Assembly (NCBI RefSeq): GCF_016653355.1
Contig: NZ_NHSK01000075.1
Location: forward strand, 18,535 to 82,534
Reading direction: 5' to 3'
Source: Rhodoplanes elegans
GTDB taxonomy: Bacteria; Pseudomonadota; Alphaproteobacteria; Rhizobiales; Xanthobacteraceae
DNA: 64,000 nucleotides
Positions 55,208 through 64,000 of this stretch are shown here, piece by piece (positions within the stretch are counted from its first letter, which is position 1; every line of letters begins with the position of its first letter). A program made the translations under genes and the position numbers. Under the pieces are notes generated by a model, which had not been told where the DNA came from, ran no database searches, and saw only the letters and a program-made list of their open reading frames with translations.

Positions 55208-56902
55208 ATGGACGAGCCGGACCACCTGATCGTCGGCGGCGGCAGCGCGGGCGCGGTTCTCGCTGCCCGCCTCTCCGAGGATCCGAACCGCCGCGTGCTG
55301 CTGATCGAGGCCGGACCGGACACACCGCCCGGCGCCGTGCCGGACGACGTCGCCGACACGTTCCCGACCTCGTCGCTCAACCCGCGCTACTTCTGGCCGG
55401 GGCTGCGGGCGACGCGCCGGCCGGAGGGCGACGCCTATCCGTTCCCGCAGGCCCGGATCATGGGCGGTGGCTCGAGCGTCATGGGCCTGTGGACGCTGCG
55501 CGGCCTCGCGAGCGACTTCGCGGCGTGGGAAGCGGCCGGCGCGACCGGCTGGGGACCCGCCGAGGCGCAGCGGCTCTACAACGCCGTCGAGCGCGACCTC
55601 GGCCGCGATTTTCCGCGCAACGGCGAACGTGGCGCTCCCGACCCGCGGCCTTATCCGGTGCGGCGCATGCCGCGCTCCGAATGGCCCGGCTTCGTGACGG
55701 CCATCGAGACGGCCGCCGTGGCGCGCGGGCTGCCGGTCGTCGACGACATCAACGCGCGGCCGGGCGACGGCGTCTTCCCGATGCCGGTGGCGCAGGACGA
55801 GCACGTCCGCTCCACCAGCGCGGGATGCTATCTCACCGCCGCGGTGCGGCGCCGGCCCAACCTCGCGATCCTCACCGACACCGCGGTGACGGCGCTGCGC
55901 TTCGACGGGCGGCGCGCCTGCGGCGTGACGGTGCGGCACGGCGGCACCACACGGGACATCGCGGCCCGCGCCGTGATCCTGTGCGCCGGCGCCATCCATT
56001 CCCCGGCGTTGCTGCTGCGCGCCGGCATCGGCCCAGCGGCCGCGCTTACGGCGCTGGGGATCGCGCCACTGGTCGATCGTCCCGGTGTCGGCGCCAACCT
56101 GCAGAACCATCCCTACCTGCAGTTCGCCCTCACCCTGCCGCCGCGCTCGCGGCTGCCCGCGCGACTGCGCCGCTTCGCGATCGCCGGAATCAGGATGTCG
56201 TCGCAGGCCGCCGGGTGTCCGACCTCCGACCTCCTCGCCTTCGCGATCGGCCGCGTGAGCCCGCACGCCTACGGGCCCGATCTCGGCATGGTCGGCGCCG
56301 CCCTCTACGCGCCGTTCTCGCGCGGCCGGGTGACGCTGCGCAGCGCCGATCCGGACGTGCCGCCCGACATCGCCTTCGCGCTCCTGCAGGATCCGCGCGA
56401 TCCGCCGCGCCTCCTGAAGGCGGCCCGGCTGGTCGAGGCGCTGCTCGCCGACCCGGCGGTCGCCGCGACCTACGGCGACGCCTTCCTGCTGCCGCCCGTG
56501 ATGTCGCTGCAGCAGTTCAACCGGCAGGGCGCGGCCGGCACGCTGCTCGCCGGCGCCGTGAAGGCCGTGCTGGCCGCACCGGCGCCGCTGCGCCGCCTCG
56601 CGCTGAACCGGGCGCTCGCGCCGGGACGCTGGGTCGGCAACAGGACCGGACGCGTGCACATCCCGGATGACGAACTGCTCGGCGCGATCGCCCCGATGGC
56701 GCATCCGAGCGGCACCTGCGCGATCGGCCGCGACGGCGACCCGATGGCCGTGCTCGATCCGCAGTGCCGGGTCCGCGGCATCGATGGGCTGCGGGTCGTC
56801 GACGCCGCGGTGATGCCGACGGTGCCGAGCGCCAACACCAATCTGACCGCCATCATGGTGGCCGAGCGGGCCGCCGAGCTGATCAGGTCCGAGCGAGGCT
56901 GA
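55208..56902 (+). CDS. GMC-family FAD oxidoreductase (choline/alcohol dehydrogenase-like)
   Basis: A 564-aa flavoprotein. FAD motif LIVGGGSAGAVLAARLSED, then LLIEAGPD, the GMC-1 signature ARIMGGGSSVMGLWTLRGL, GMC-2 AVILCAGAIHSPALLLRAGIG, and the active-site histidine in MAHPSGTCAIG with the Asn partner in PSANTNLTAIMVAE. It oxidises an alcohol, substrate unknown. The 3' end is convergent with the liv operon, only 8 bp apart. Confidence 0.9.
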   Translation: MDEPDHLIVGGGSAGAVLAARLSEDPNRRVLLIEAGPDTPPGAVPDDVADTFPTSSLNPRYFWPGLRATRRPEGDAYPFPQARIMGGGSSVMGLWTLRGLASDFAAWEAAGATGWGPAEAQRLYNAVERDLGRDFPRNGERGAPDPRPYPVRRMPRSEWPGFVTAIETAAVARGLPVVDDINARPGDGVFPMPVAQDEHVRSTSAGCYLTAAVRRRPNLAILTDTAVTALRFDGRRACGVTVRHGGTTRDIAARAVILCAGAIHSPALLLRAGIGPAAALTALGIAPLVDRPGVGANLQNHPYLQFALTLPPRSRLPARLRRFAIAGIRMSSQAAGCPTSDLLAFAIGRVSPHAYGPDLGMVGAALYAPFSRGRVTLRSADPDVPPDIAFALLQDPRDPPRLLKAARLVEALLADPAVAATYGDAFLLPPVMSLQQFNRQGAAGTLLAGAVKAVLAAPAPLRRLALNRALAPGRWVGNRTGRVHIPDDELLGAIAPMAHPSGTCAIGRDGDPMAVLDPQCRVRGIDGLRVVDAAVMPTVPSANTNLTAIMVAERAAELIRSERG

Positions 56903-56910
56903 CCGCGGCG

Positions 56911-57924
56911 TCACGGCGCCGGCACGCCGCTCGGCGCGTCCTTCGCGATCGCGCGGGCGCGCCAGCGGCGCTGCACCAGCCCCATCACGCCGCCCGGGAC
57001 GAACAGCGCGATGACGATGACGATCAAGCTGAAGATGACGCGGTTGACCTCGGACGTCACGGTGACGCGCAGGGCGTCGGCGACCAGCAGCACGATCGGC
57101 GCACCGATCAGCGGCCCCTGCCAGGTGCCGGCGCCGCCGATCACCGCCATCAGCACGACGTTGAGCGAGATGTCGAACGAGAACGTGCCGGTCGGCTCGA
57201 TATAGGCGATGCGCTGGGCGTAGAGCCCGCCGACCACGCCGGCGATGAAGCACGAGATGGTGTTGACGGCCCATTTGATCTCGACGGTCCGCACCCCGAC
57301 GATCTCGGCCGCGTCCTCGTCCTCGCGGATCGCCACCAGGGCCCAGCCGACATTGGAGTGCTCGACCGCGTAGACGAACGCCGTCACCAGCACGGCGAGG
57401 CCGAGGAACACGAAGTAGAACAGCCGCTCGACGGCGAGCGGCGACAGCGGCAGCCGCGGCAGGTAGATGCCGAGCGCACCCTGGGTGATCGCCAGGTTCA
57501 GCGCGAGGATCTGCACCGCGAAGGTGATGATCATGGTCACCAGCGCGAAATAGGCGCCGCGCAGCCGCAGCGTCGGAATGCCGATGGCGAGCCCGGCGAT
57601 CCCGGCCGCGAGGCCGGCGACCGGCGCCGTCATGAACGGCGACAGCTCGAAATAGTGGAAAAGGATGCCGCTCGCATAGGCGCCGATGCCGAAGAAGGTG
57701 ACGAGGCCGAAATTGAGATAGCCGCCGTAGCCACCGATCAGGTTCCAGGCCTGGGTCAGGATCACGTACATGAACACGGTGCCGAGCGTGCTGAGCACGA
57801 ACAGCTTGGTGCCGAGCACGCCGTACGCGACCAGCCCGGCGAGGAGCGCGAGCCACGCGCCCCAGGCCGCGACCGCCGCGGCGCGGCTGCCGCCCGACTT
57901 CGGAACCAGATAGACCGAGAACAC
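56911..57924 (-). CDS. livM: Branched-chain amino acid-type ABC permease LivM
   Basis: A 337-aa membrane protein with about ten hydrophobic segments. Family blocks: QAWNLIGGYGGYLNFGLVTFFGIGAYASGIL, GLAIGIPTLRLRGAYFALVTMIITFA and VGWALVAIREDEDAAEIVGV, with FIAGVVGGLYA. Last gene of the liv operon, 9 bp after livH. Confidence 0.93.
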   Translation of the reverse strand: MFSVYLVPKSGGSRAAAVAAWGAWLALLAGLVAYGVLGTKLFVLSTLGTVFMYVILTQAWNLIGGYGGYLNFGLVTFFGIGAYASGILFHYFELSPFMTAPVAGLAAGIAGLAIGIPTLRLRGAYFALVTMIITFAVQILALNLAITQGALGIYLPRLPLSPLAVERLFYFVFLGLAVLVTAFVYAVEHSNVGWALVAIREDEDAAEIVGVRTVEIKWAVNTISCFIAGVVGGLYAQRIAYIEPTGTFSFDISLNVVLMAVIGGAGTWQGPLIGAPIVLLVADALRVTVTSEVNRVIFSLIVIVIALFVPGGVMGLVQRRWRARAIAKDAPSGVPAP

Positions 57925-57933
57925 CCGCCCCTC

Positions 57934-58809
57934 CTAGATGATCCGGCGCACGGCGCTGCTCAGGCCCTCGCGACGGACCATGAGGATTACGGCGAGCAGC
58001 ACGTAGAGCACGAGATAAACGTAGTCGAACGGCATCACGGCCGTGCACACGCTCTGGATCAGGCCGACCGCGATGCCGGCGAACAGGGTGTTGTCGACGC
58101 TGCCGAGACCGCCGAGGACGACGACCAGGAACGCCCAGGCGAGCCACACCACCTGGGTGTTGGGCGAGAACGGAAACACCATCGCGAGCGCCACGCCGGC
58201 GGCGCCGGCGCAGGCGATGCCGAGCCCGAACATCACCGCCGAGAGCCGGCGGATGTCGACCCCGACGATGCGGGCGGCCTCCGGATTCTGCCCCATCGCC
58301 CGGATCGCCCGGCCCGTGAGGGTGAAGCGCAGGAGGCCCCAGAACAGCCCGATCAATCCGAGCGCGAGGCCGCCGGCGATGAGGCGGACATAGGGCAGCA
58401 CGAGCCCGCCGACCGACAGCGAGGCGTTGGTGTAGCTCGCCGTGATCACCCGCGTGTCGGTCGTCCACACGATGGTGCCGAGGTTCTCGATCAGCACCAT
58501 CAGGCCGAACATCGCGACCAGCCCCTGGGTCTGGGCGGCGCTCTCCAGCCGGGTGACGAGCACGCGGTAGACGACGGTGCCGAGCAGGAAGAACACCGGC
58601 AGGGCGACGACGAACGCCACCACCGGATCGACGCCGAAGCGCCGGAACAGCTCGAAGGCGAGGAACGAGCCGAGCATCACGAAGGCGCTGTGCGCCACGT
58701 TGACGATGCCCATCACGCCGAGCACGAGGCTCAGCCCGAGGCCGGTGATCGCGTAGATCAGGCCGAGCAGCACACCGTCGACGAGGATCGAGAGGATCTG
58801 GTCCAGCAT
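57934..58809 (-). CDS. livH: Branched-chain amino acid-type ABC permease LivH
   Basis: A 291-aa permease with eight or so membrane segments. Diagnostic: GVLLGLIYAITGLGLSLVLGVMGIVNVAHSAFVMLG, IRAMGQNPEAARIVGVDIRRLSAVMFGLG and FLVVVLGGLGSVDNTLFAG. ATG chosen over a GTG one codon upstream. A 94-bp gap separates it from livF. Confidence 0.93.
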   Translation of the reverse strand: MLDQILSILVDGVLLGLIYAITGLGLSLVLGVMGIVNVAHSAFVMLGSFLAFELFRRFGVDPVVAFVVALPVFFLLGTVVYRVLVTRLESAAQTQGLVAMFGLMVLIENLGTIVWTTDTRVITASYTNASLSVGGLVLPYVRLIAGGLALGLIGLFWGLLRFTLTGRAIRAMGQNPEAARIVGVDIRRLSAVMFGLGIACAGAAGVALAMVFPFSPNTQVVWLAWAFLVVVLGGLGSVDNTLFAGIAVGLIQSVCTAVMPFDYVYLVLYVLLAVILMVRREGLSSAVRRII

Positions 58810-58903
58810 CACGGGTCCTGACGCGAGGTATCGTGCCGCGGCGCCGCGCGTCCCTGTCGCGCACGAGCCGACGACACTTGGATCGAGACCATGGAAAACT
58901 CCC

Positions 58904-59629
58904 CTAGACGCCGAGCCAGCCGCGCACCATGGCGCCGAGATCGCCCTCGAAGGCCGAGCGGTCGCCCTCGATGTCGTTGCGCCCGGAGCCGAGCACGTAG
59001 ACGTAGTCGGCGACCGCGACGGCGGCGCGCACGTCCTGGTCGACCAGCAGGATGGTGCGACCCTCGGCCTTCAGGGCCTGCAGCTCCTGATAGACCTGAC
59101 GCGCGACGATCGGCGAGAGACCGACCGAGGGCTCGTCGACCAGCAGCACCTTGGGATCGGGCACCAGCATGCGGGCGATCTCGACGGCGCGCTGCTGGCC
59201 ACCGCTGAGGCTGCCGGCCGGCCGGTCGCACAGCGCGCGTAGATGCGGATAGCGGGTCAGCACGGCCTCGACGGCGGCGGCGAGACGCTTGCGGTCGGAC
59301 CGCATGGACCAGCCGCCGAGCTCGATATTCTCGTAGACGGTCAGGTCCGGAAAGGTCGAACGCCCCTGCGGCAGGAGCCCGACGCCGAGCGCGATGTGGC
59401 GATGCGCGGGCAATTGCCCGATGTCGGTGCCGTCCAGCATCACGGTGCCCTGCTGCGGCGCCAGGAAGCCGGCCGCCACCTTGAGCAGCGTCGACTTGCC
59501 GGCACCGTTCGGGCCGAGTACCACCGTGATGCGACCGGCCCGCGCCGTCACGTCGACGCCGCGAAGCACGGGGTGCGCCGGGATATAGCCGGCGACGAGG
59601 CTCGTCATGCGGAGCGTCGGCGCGGTCAT
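58904..59629 (-). CDS. livF: Branched-chain amino acid-type ABC ATPase LivF
   Basis: A 241-aa ATPase. Walker A LGPNGAGKST, GVGLLPQGRSTFPDLTVYENIELG (LivF-typical), signature LSGGQQRAVEIARML, Walker B LLVDEPSVGLSP. It overlaps livG by ATGA; an upstream in-frame extension lies within livG and is not used. Confidence 0.94.
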   Translation of the reverse strand: MTAPTLRMTSLVAGYIPAHPVLRGVDVTARAGRITVVLGPNGAGKSTLLKVAAGFLAPQQGTVMLDGTDIGQLPAHRHIALGVGLLPQGRSTFPDLTVYENIELGGWSMRSDRKRLAAAVEAVLTRYPHLRALCDRPAGSLSGGQQRAVEIARMLVPDPKVLLVDEPSVGLSPIVARQVYQELQALKAEGRTILLVDQDVRAAVAVADYVYVLGSGRNDIEGDRSAFEGDLGAMVRGWLGV

Positions 59630-60369
59630 GCGTCGCTGCGCCCCAGATAGCCGTCGATCACCTTCTCCTGCGCGATCACCTCGGCCGGCAGGCCGCGCGC
59701 CGCGACGGCCCCCTCGACCAGGCACACCATCTGGTCCGACATCGCGACCAGATCCGGCACCTCGTGGCTGACGATCAGGAACGAGGCGCCCTCCTGCGCG
59801 ACGGTCTCGCGGATGCAGCGCACGAGCGTCGTCTTGATCTGCGGATGCACGCCGGCGAACGGCTCGTCCATCAGGACGATCCGCGGCCGGGTGACCAGCG
59901 TGCGGGCGAACTCCAGGAGCCGCTGCTGGCCGCCGGACAGTTCGCTCGCGACCCGGTCGGCATGCCGCTCGAGGCCGACGAAGGCGAGCAGATCGGCGGC
60001 GCGCCGCCGCGCCGGACCACGATCGAGGGCGCGCTGATGGAGAAGCGGCACGAACAGGTTCTGCATGGCGGTCAAGGTGCGAAACACGCGCGCGGCCTGG
60101 AACGTGCGGGTGATGCCGAGCGCGGCGAGATCGGACGGGCGGCGCCCCGTGGTCGCGGCGCCGCCGAGCCGGATCTCGCCCTGGTCCGGCGAAAGCACGC
60201 CGTTGACGATGTTGAGCAGCGTCGTCTTGCCGGAGCCGTTCGGCCCGATCAGGCCGACGACCGCGCGGTCCGGCACCGAGAACGACACGTCCCGGACGGC
60301 GATCACGCCGCGGAACCGTTTCCCGATGCCGTCGAGGCTCAGGAGCGGCGCGCCGCCCGCCGCGCTCAT
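59626..60369 (-). CDS. livG: Branched-chain amino acid-type ABC ATPase LivG
   Basis: A 247-aa ATPase. Walker A GPNGSGKTTLLN, ITRTFQAARVFRTLTAMQNL, signature LSGGQQRLLEFARTL, Walker B VLMDEPFAGVHP, and the H-loop FLIVSHEVPDLVAMSD. The C-terminus QEKVIDGYLG is typical of LivG. 38 bp after the binding-protein gene, in a stretch of short imperfect GGCTTGGCGCTCA-type repeats. Confidence 0.94.
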   Translation of the reverse strand: MSAAGGAPLLSLDGIGKRFRGVIAVRDVSFSVPDRAVVGLIGPNGSGKTTLLNIVNGVLSPDQGEIRLGGAATTGRRPSDLAALGITRTFQAARVFRTLTAMQNLFVPLLHQRALDRGPARRRAADLLAFVGLERHADRVASELSGGQQRLLEFARTLVTRPRIVLMDEPFAGVHPQIKTTLVRCIRETVAQEGASFLIVSHEVPDLVAMSDQMVCLVEGAVAARGLPAEVIAQEKVIDGYLGRSDA

Positions 60370-60407
60370 GGCTTGGTGCTCATGGCTTGACGTTCACGGG
60401 TTGGCGC

Positions 60408-61622
60408 TCACGGCTTGGCGAACACCGGCGGCGCGGTGCGGGCCTGCTTCGGCCAGACGACCTGGTTCTTGCCGTTCTGGAACTGCAGCAGCACCTGGCT
60501 GAACACCGGCGTGCCGTCCGGCTGATAGCGGAACGTCCCGGCCGCGGTCTTGAACTCGTTGGCGTAGATGTACTCCTTGAGCTTGGCCTGATCCAAGGTC
60601 TTGGCGCCGGCGACCGCCTGCTCGATCACCTGCAGGATGGCGTAGCCGACGATCGCGTAGGTCGGCAGCGTGTCGTAGCCGCGCGTCTTGAACACCTCGG
60701 CGAGCTCGGCGAGGCCGGGATAGCCCTGGGTCGGCCACGCGATCGTGGTGCCGAAGCCGTTCTCGGCCGCCTCGCCGAGCTTCGGCCAGGCCGACAGCGT
60801 CGTCACCTGCGAGCCGCAGGTGCAGAACACCATCGGCTTCAGGCCCTGCTGATGGACGGTGCGGGCGATGTTGAGGGTGTCGTTCGGCAGACCGAGCGCC
60901 AGCACCATGTCGGCGTTCGCCGCGCGCGCCTTCTGGACGAGGCCGTTGAAGTCGGTGGTCGTCGGCGGATACTGCTCGTCGACGACGATCGGGATGCCGG
61001 CCGCCTTGGCATAACCGAGAACGCCCCCCGTCCCGCCGAGCCCGGCCCGCACCACCACGGTGAACGGGTTCTGCGACGTGAACACGGCGAGGCGCTTGGG
61101 CTTCTGGTCGGGCGGCAGCTCGCCCAGCATCTCGAACAGGCCGCGCGTGTAGTCGGGCTCCTGATAGGTGAAGCTGCCGATCATCGAGCCCTTGTTGTTC
61201 TTGAAGATGTTGATGCCGACGAAGCCGCCGTTGAACAACAGCTTCTCGTGCGACATCACGATCGGCACGACGGCGCCGCCCACGAAGGTCGTGTAGGGGG
61301 CGATCACGAGGTCGACCTTGTCCTGATCGAGCAGCCGGTTGTAGAGCGACTGGGCGACGGTCGGGGTGCTCTCGTCGTTGTAGATGACCATCTTGACCGG
61401 CCGGCCGAGCAGGCCGCCCTTCTTGTTCACCTCCTCGACCCAGCGGTCGTAGACGAACTTGTAGTCGGTCGAGGGCTCGGCATAGGCGCCGGTCAGGCCG
61501 AGCGTCCCGCCGATCACGATCGGGTTCTGCTGGGCCGTGGCCGGCGCGGCACCGGCGAGCGCCGCGGCGAGACCCGCGGCGAGGACGAGGACACGGCGCC
61601 GCACCTGATCGAACGAAGTCAT
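60408..61622 (-). CDS. Branched-chain amino acid-type ABC substrate-binding protein (LivK-like)
   Basis: A 404-aa periplasmic binding protein with a Sec signal (RRRVLVLAAGLAAALAGAAPATAQQ). The Peripla_BP_6 fold shows PIVIGGTLGLTGAYAE, NKKGGLLGRPVKMVIYNDEST, LLDQDKVDLVIAPYTTFVGGAVVP. In Alphaproteobacteria such systems carry amino acids, aromatic acids or amides, so the ligand is open. Strong GGAGG site before the ATG. Confidence 0.92.
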   Translation of the reverse strand: MTSFDQVRRRVLVLAAGLAAALAGAAPATAQQNPIVIGGTLGLTGAYAEPSTDYKFVYDRWVEEVNKKGGLLGRPVKMVIYNDESTPTVAQSLYNRLLDQDKVDLVIAPYTTFVGGAVVPIVMSHEKLLFNGGFVGINIFKNNKGSMIGSFTYQEPDYTRGLFEMLGELPPDQKPKRLAVFTSQNPFTVVVRAGLGGTGGVLGYAKAAGIPIVVDEQYPPTTTDFNGLVQKARAANADMVLALGLPNDTLNIARTVHQQGLKPMVFCTCGSQVTTLSAWPKLGEAAENGFGTTIAWPTQGYPGLAELAEVFKTRGYDTLPTYAIVGYAILQVIEQAVAGAKTLDQAKLKEYIYANEFKTAAGTFRYQPDGTPVFSQVLLQFQNGKNQVVWPKQARTAPPVFAKP

Positions 61623-61701
61623 GCTGGAACCTCCCTGAAGACGTTTCTTGTCGTGAACCTGTCGTGGTCTCGCGGCGGGGCGCAGCGCGTCCGTCGGCCG
61701 C

Positions 61702-62580
61702 TCAGGCGGCGTCGAGGCCGGCCCGGCGCAGCGCCACCCCGGTGACGGCCGACCAGTCCTGGTGGCCGGCCCCGTGCGCGAGCGCATCGAGATAGTTGTC
61801 GCGGAGAACGCTGGCGAAGGGCAGCGGCAGGTTCGCCGCCTCGCCGGCCGCGAGGGCGAGCCGGGCGTCCTTCAGGCCGAGTTCGAGATCGAACCCGGCG
61901 GGCTCGAAGCGCTGATGCGCGACGAGATCGGCATAGATGCGGAAGATCGGCACGTCGAACAGCGAGCCGACGACGACGCCCAGGAGGTCGGCCGGCGGCA
62001 TGTCGTAGGCGCGGGCGAGCGCCGCCGCCTCGCCGAGCGACTCGATGACGCACGCGACCAGGAGATTGCCGGCGATCTTGGTCACGTTGGCGCGCGTCGG
62101 ATCGTCGCCGAGCCGCCAGGTCTTGCGGCCGATCGCGTCGAACAGCGGCTGCACCCGGTCGATCGCGGCGGCCGGTCCGGCCGCCATGATGTTCAGCTCG
62201 CGCCGCGCCGCCATCTCGGGGCGCCCGAACACCGGCGCCGCCACATAGGCGATCCCGTGCCGGCCGTGCAGCGCGGTCAGTGCCTGCGCGCAGGCGAGCG
62301 AGGCCGTCGCCATGTTGACGTGAACGAGGCCCTTTGGCGCGGCGGCGAGGAGATCGTCGGTGAACACGCCGCGCATCGCCGCGTCGTTCGGCAGCATCGA
62401 CACGACGGCATCGCCCCGGAGCGCGTCGCGGGCGCTCGACGCACCGATTCCACCCGCTGCGACGGCGGCGCCGACGGCCGCCTCGGACGCGTCCCAGACA
62501 TGGACGCGATGGCCGGCCTCCACCAGATTGCGGAGCATGGCGAGCCCCATTCGGCCCGCCCCGATGAACCCGACCTCCAT
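61702..62580 (-). CDS. NAD(P)-dependent beta-hydroxyacid dehydrogenase (3-hydroxyisobutyrate dehydrogenase family)
   Basis: A 292-aa enzyme. Cofactor motif VGFIGAGRMGLAMLRNLVEAGH, then VVSMLPNDAAM, an HVNMATASLACAQALT substrate loop, and the catalytic lysine in VTKIAGNLLVACVIESLGEA. It probably oxidises a 2- or 3-hydroxy acid imported by the liv-type transporter that follows. First gene of the operon. Confidence 0.9.
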   Translation of the reverse strand: MEVGFIGAGRMGLAMLRNLVEAGHRVHVWDASEAAVGAAVAAGGIGASSARDALRGDAVVSMLPNDAAMRGVFTDDLLAAAPKGLVHVNMATASLACAQALTALHGRHGIAYVAAPVFGRPEMAARRELNIMAAGPAAAIDRVQPLFDAIGRKTWRLGDDPTRANVTKIAGNLLVACVIESLGEAAALARAYDMPPADLLGVVVGSLFDVPIFRIYADLVAHQRFEPAGFDLELGLKDARLALAAGEAANLPLPFASVLRDNYLDALAHGAGHQDWSAVTGVALRRAGLDAA

Positions 62581-62821
62581 GACGTCTCCATCCCGGCGCT
62601 TTTCGTATTTTGTATGTCAGGCAGGTTAGCGCGTCGGGATGCGGTTGCAAGCCGCGCGTGGCGGCGGGCGAAGCCGGCCCGCACAGCCCTCGGCGGTTGC
62701 GGTGGAGCGGGGCTCTCGCGGGACCATCACGCCGGCCGGGACCGACCAAGCTGGTCCAGACGGCCGACGCGACATGTCGCCGACGTGACCTATCCGGCGC
62801 GCTGGGTCGGCCCCGGCGCCT

Positions 62822-63103
62822 TCACGAATCCACGCGGGCCGCGCGGCGCAGACGGTCGCGCTCGGCGATCCGGATCGCGAGGAAGCTCTCCAAGGCGAGC
62901 AGAAGGCGCTCGGCCGACGCGGCGCCCTCGCTTCCCGGCGCGCAGTCGGCACAGTGCCGCCGCTGCAGCTCGAGCTGTCGCAGTCCTTTCGCCACCGAGA
63001 CCTCGGCGCGCGCCAGCCGGTCCACCGCCGTCTCGGCACCCGCGTCGTCCGCCGGGCCTGGCCCGCCGACCTCGCGCCGGCCCGGACCGGCGGGATCGTT
63101 CAT
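62822..63103 (-). CDS. Small hypothetical protein
   Basis: A 93-aa protein; the N-terminus is Gly/Pro-rich, the rest a charged helix (RLARAEVSVAKGLRQLELQR, ERLLLALESFLAIRIAERDRL) with a CADC pair of cysteines. No family recognised. It overlaps the preceding 74-aa gene by ATGA. Confidence 0.6.
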   Translation of the reverse strand: MNDPAGPGRREVGGPGPADDAGAETAVDRLARAEVSVAKGLRQLELQRRHCADCAPGSEGAASAERLLLALESFLAIRIAERDRLRRAARVDS

Positions 63104-63324
63104 CGCAGCGCGGCGCCGGCCGCGCCGCACGAGCGACGCTTCACCTCCGCGCCCGTGTATTCGGTGCAGCTATCGAGACCGGAGACGACCCGATACCGAT
63201 AGCTGTCGTCCCAGGCGTTCTCGTCGATGAGGGTCCGCGCATGCGCGAAGACGTCCAGGCCGGAGACGAGATCGCGCTGCACCTCGTGCCGGGCTCCATC
63301 CAGGACGATGAGTTGTGTCGGCAT
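63100..63324 (-). CDS. Small hypothetical protein
   Basis: A 74-aa protein (MPTQLIVLDGARHEVQRDLV, DENAWDDSYRYRVVSGLDSCTEYTG, ending in a basic tail with two cysteines). Unknown family. AAGGACG lies upstream of the ATG. Coupled to the downstream 93-aa gene; the pair is separate from the antiporter gene by 106 bp. Confidence 0.6.
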   Translation of the reverse strand: MPTQLIVLDGARHEVQRDLVSGLDVFAHARTLIDENAWDDSYRYRVVSGLDSCTEYTGAEVKRRSCGAAGAALR

Positions 63325-63430
63325 CGTTCGTCGTCCTTCTCGTGTCTCGCATTCGTCAGGTCCGTAACGCCGAAGGTCGCGCCGCGTTCCGGCGCGGCGC
63401 ACGCATCGGGCGCGATGCGCCTCCTCTCGA

Positions 63431-64000
63431 TCAGGGCTTCGGCGGAGGCCCGCGGCGCCCCGTGTCACCGAGAGGCGCCTCGCCGTTCAGCGCCTCGTGC
63501 GCGCCGGCCGGGTCGAGCGGCACGATGTGCTCGACGATGCCGCGGGCGATCTCGCGCTCGCCCATGATCACCACGGCGGCACCGAGCGACTCGAGGTGCT
63601 CGACCTCGGCGTCGGAATGCGCCCGGGCGATGATCTCGATCGCCGGATTGGCGGCCTTGGCCTGCTCCACCACCTGCCCGGCCTCGAAGGCGTTGGGGAT
63701 CGCTAGGACGAGACGGCGAGCGCCCGGCAGGTTGGCGGCGGCCATCACCTCCGGATCGGCGGCGTTGCCGGCGAGCACCTCGGCACCGCGCGAGCGCGAC
63801 GCCGCGACGGCTGCGTCGGCGTCCTCGATCACCAGCACCGGCAGCCGCCGATCGGCGAGCGCGGCGGCGACCAGGCTGCCGACCCGGCCGTAGCCGACCA
63901 GCACCGTGTGGCCGGTGAGTGCGGTCGCGACCAGCGGCTCGACCGCGGTCGCGGCGCCGGCCGGCGCCGGCCGGGCGCCCGGAGCGGCCGAGGCGTTGGG
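63431..64000 (-). CDS. C-terminal TrkA-N part of a YbaL/Kef-type cation:proton antiporter (cut by window end)
   Basis: The frame is open to the window edge. The visible 189 residues comprise a linker, then LTGHTVLVGYGRVGSLVAAAL (NAD-binding GxGxxG), VLVIEDADAAV, LAGNAADPEVMAAANLPGA and IEIIARAHSDAEVEHLESLGAAVVIMGEREIA, typical of the regulatory TrkA-N domain of YbaL-like antiporters. The membrane part lies outside the window. Confidence 0.88.
   Translation of the reverse strand, partial: PNASAAPGARPAPAGAATAVEPLVATALTGHTVLVGYGRVGSLVAAALADRRLPVLVIEDADAAVAASRSRGAEVLAGNAADPEVMAAANLPGARRLVLAIPNAFEAGQVVEQAKAANPAIEIIARAHSDAEVEHLESLGAAVVIMGEREIARGIVEHIVPLDPAGAHEALNGEAPLGDTGRRGPPPKP

Noticed and set aside
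55187..58864. A 1225-codon open frame on the - strand across the GMC and liv genes
   Set aside because: It is antisense or out of frame to clearly homologous genes and has the Arg/Ala/Pro-rich composition of GC-driven spurious frames.

Overview
The window is high-GC DNA with densely overlapping ATGA/GTGA operons, alphaproteobacterial in style. The intergenic repeats (G/C-rich inverted repeats and a 'CCGTCATCCTGAGGTG' palindrome) resemble those I associate with Hyphomicrobiales (Rhizobiales) of the Bradyrhizobium/Rhodoplanes type. That placement is an inference from style and was not checked by a search.

Layout. (1) 1-3959, + strand: 3' part of a carbon-phosphorus lyase operon (phnJ, a GNAT acetyltransferase, phnK, phnL, phnM). 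(2) 4033-11529, - strand: a complete ferric-siderophore uptake operon (TonB receptor, esterase, Tat-exported binding protein, FecCD permease, ATPase, siderophore-interacting flavoprotein), with a divergent AraC/PchR-type regulator at 11813-12826. (3) 12965-29984: a large catabolic region for an unidentified, probably aromatic or heterocyclic, carboxylic substrate. It has a - strand operon (ACMSD-like amidohydrolase, two cupin proteins, FAH hydrolase, RidA, Ldh-type dehydrogenase, GntR regulator), an SsuABC-like transporter split between the two strands, two orphan Bug-type binding proteins, an SDR, a TfdB/PheA-type FAD monooxygenase, a LysR regulator, an enoyl-CoA hydratase and an NDP-forming acyl-CoA synthetase. 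(4) 30142-32972: DUF192 protein, double cold-shock protein, sirtuin and glyoxalase I. (5) 33354-53130: a 19.7-kb integrative element in the 3' end of tRNA-Glu(UUC), bounded by exact 52-bp direct repeats, with a tyrosine recombinase next to the right end. (6) 53457-64000: a small hypothetical gene, a ketopantoate-reductase-family gene, a GMC oxidoreductase, a complete liv-type ABC operon with a 3-hydroxyisobutyrate-dehydrogenase-like gene, two small hypotheticals and the C-terminus of a YbaL/Kef-type antiporter.

The element is the most interesting part. Its left half is a defence cassette: hsdM-hsdS-rhuM, then a 31-codon chimeric scar, a DUF262-DUF1524-DUF4268 protein (GmrSD/BrxU-like), and hsdR. 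The scar starts like hsdR and ends like hsdS. It suggests that the DUF262 module was spliced between rhuM and hsdR by recombination between related restriction loci. The right half holds small regulators (three HTH proteins, one frameshifted), a Toprim protein, an 878-aa P-loop protein with four clustered cysteines (possibly an Fe-S helicase) and the integrase. No capsid, tail or conjugation genes are visible, so it looks like a satellite or mobilisable island.

Several strong palindromes lie inside coding sequences of the element: 29 bp in rhuM, 61 bp in the helicase-like gene, and a 32-bp hairpin in a small ORF. A 152-bp MITE-like element interrupts an IS5-family transposase remnant.
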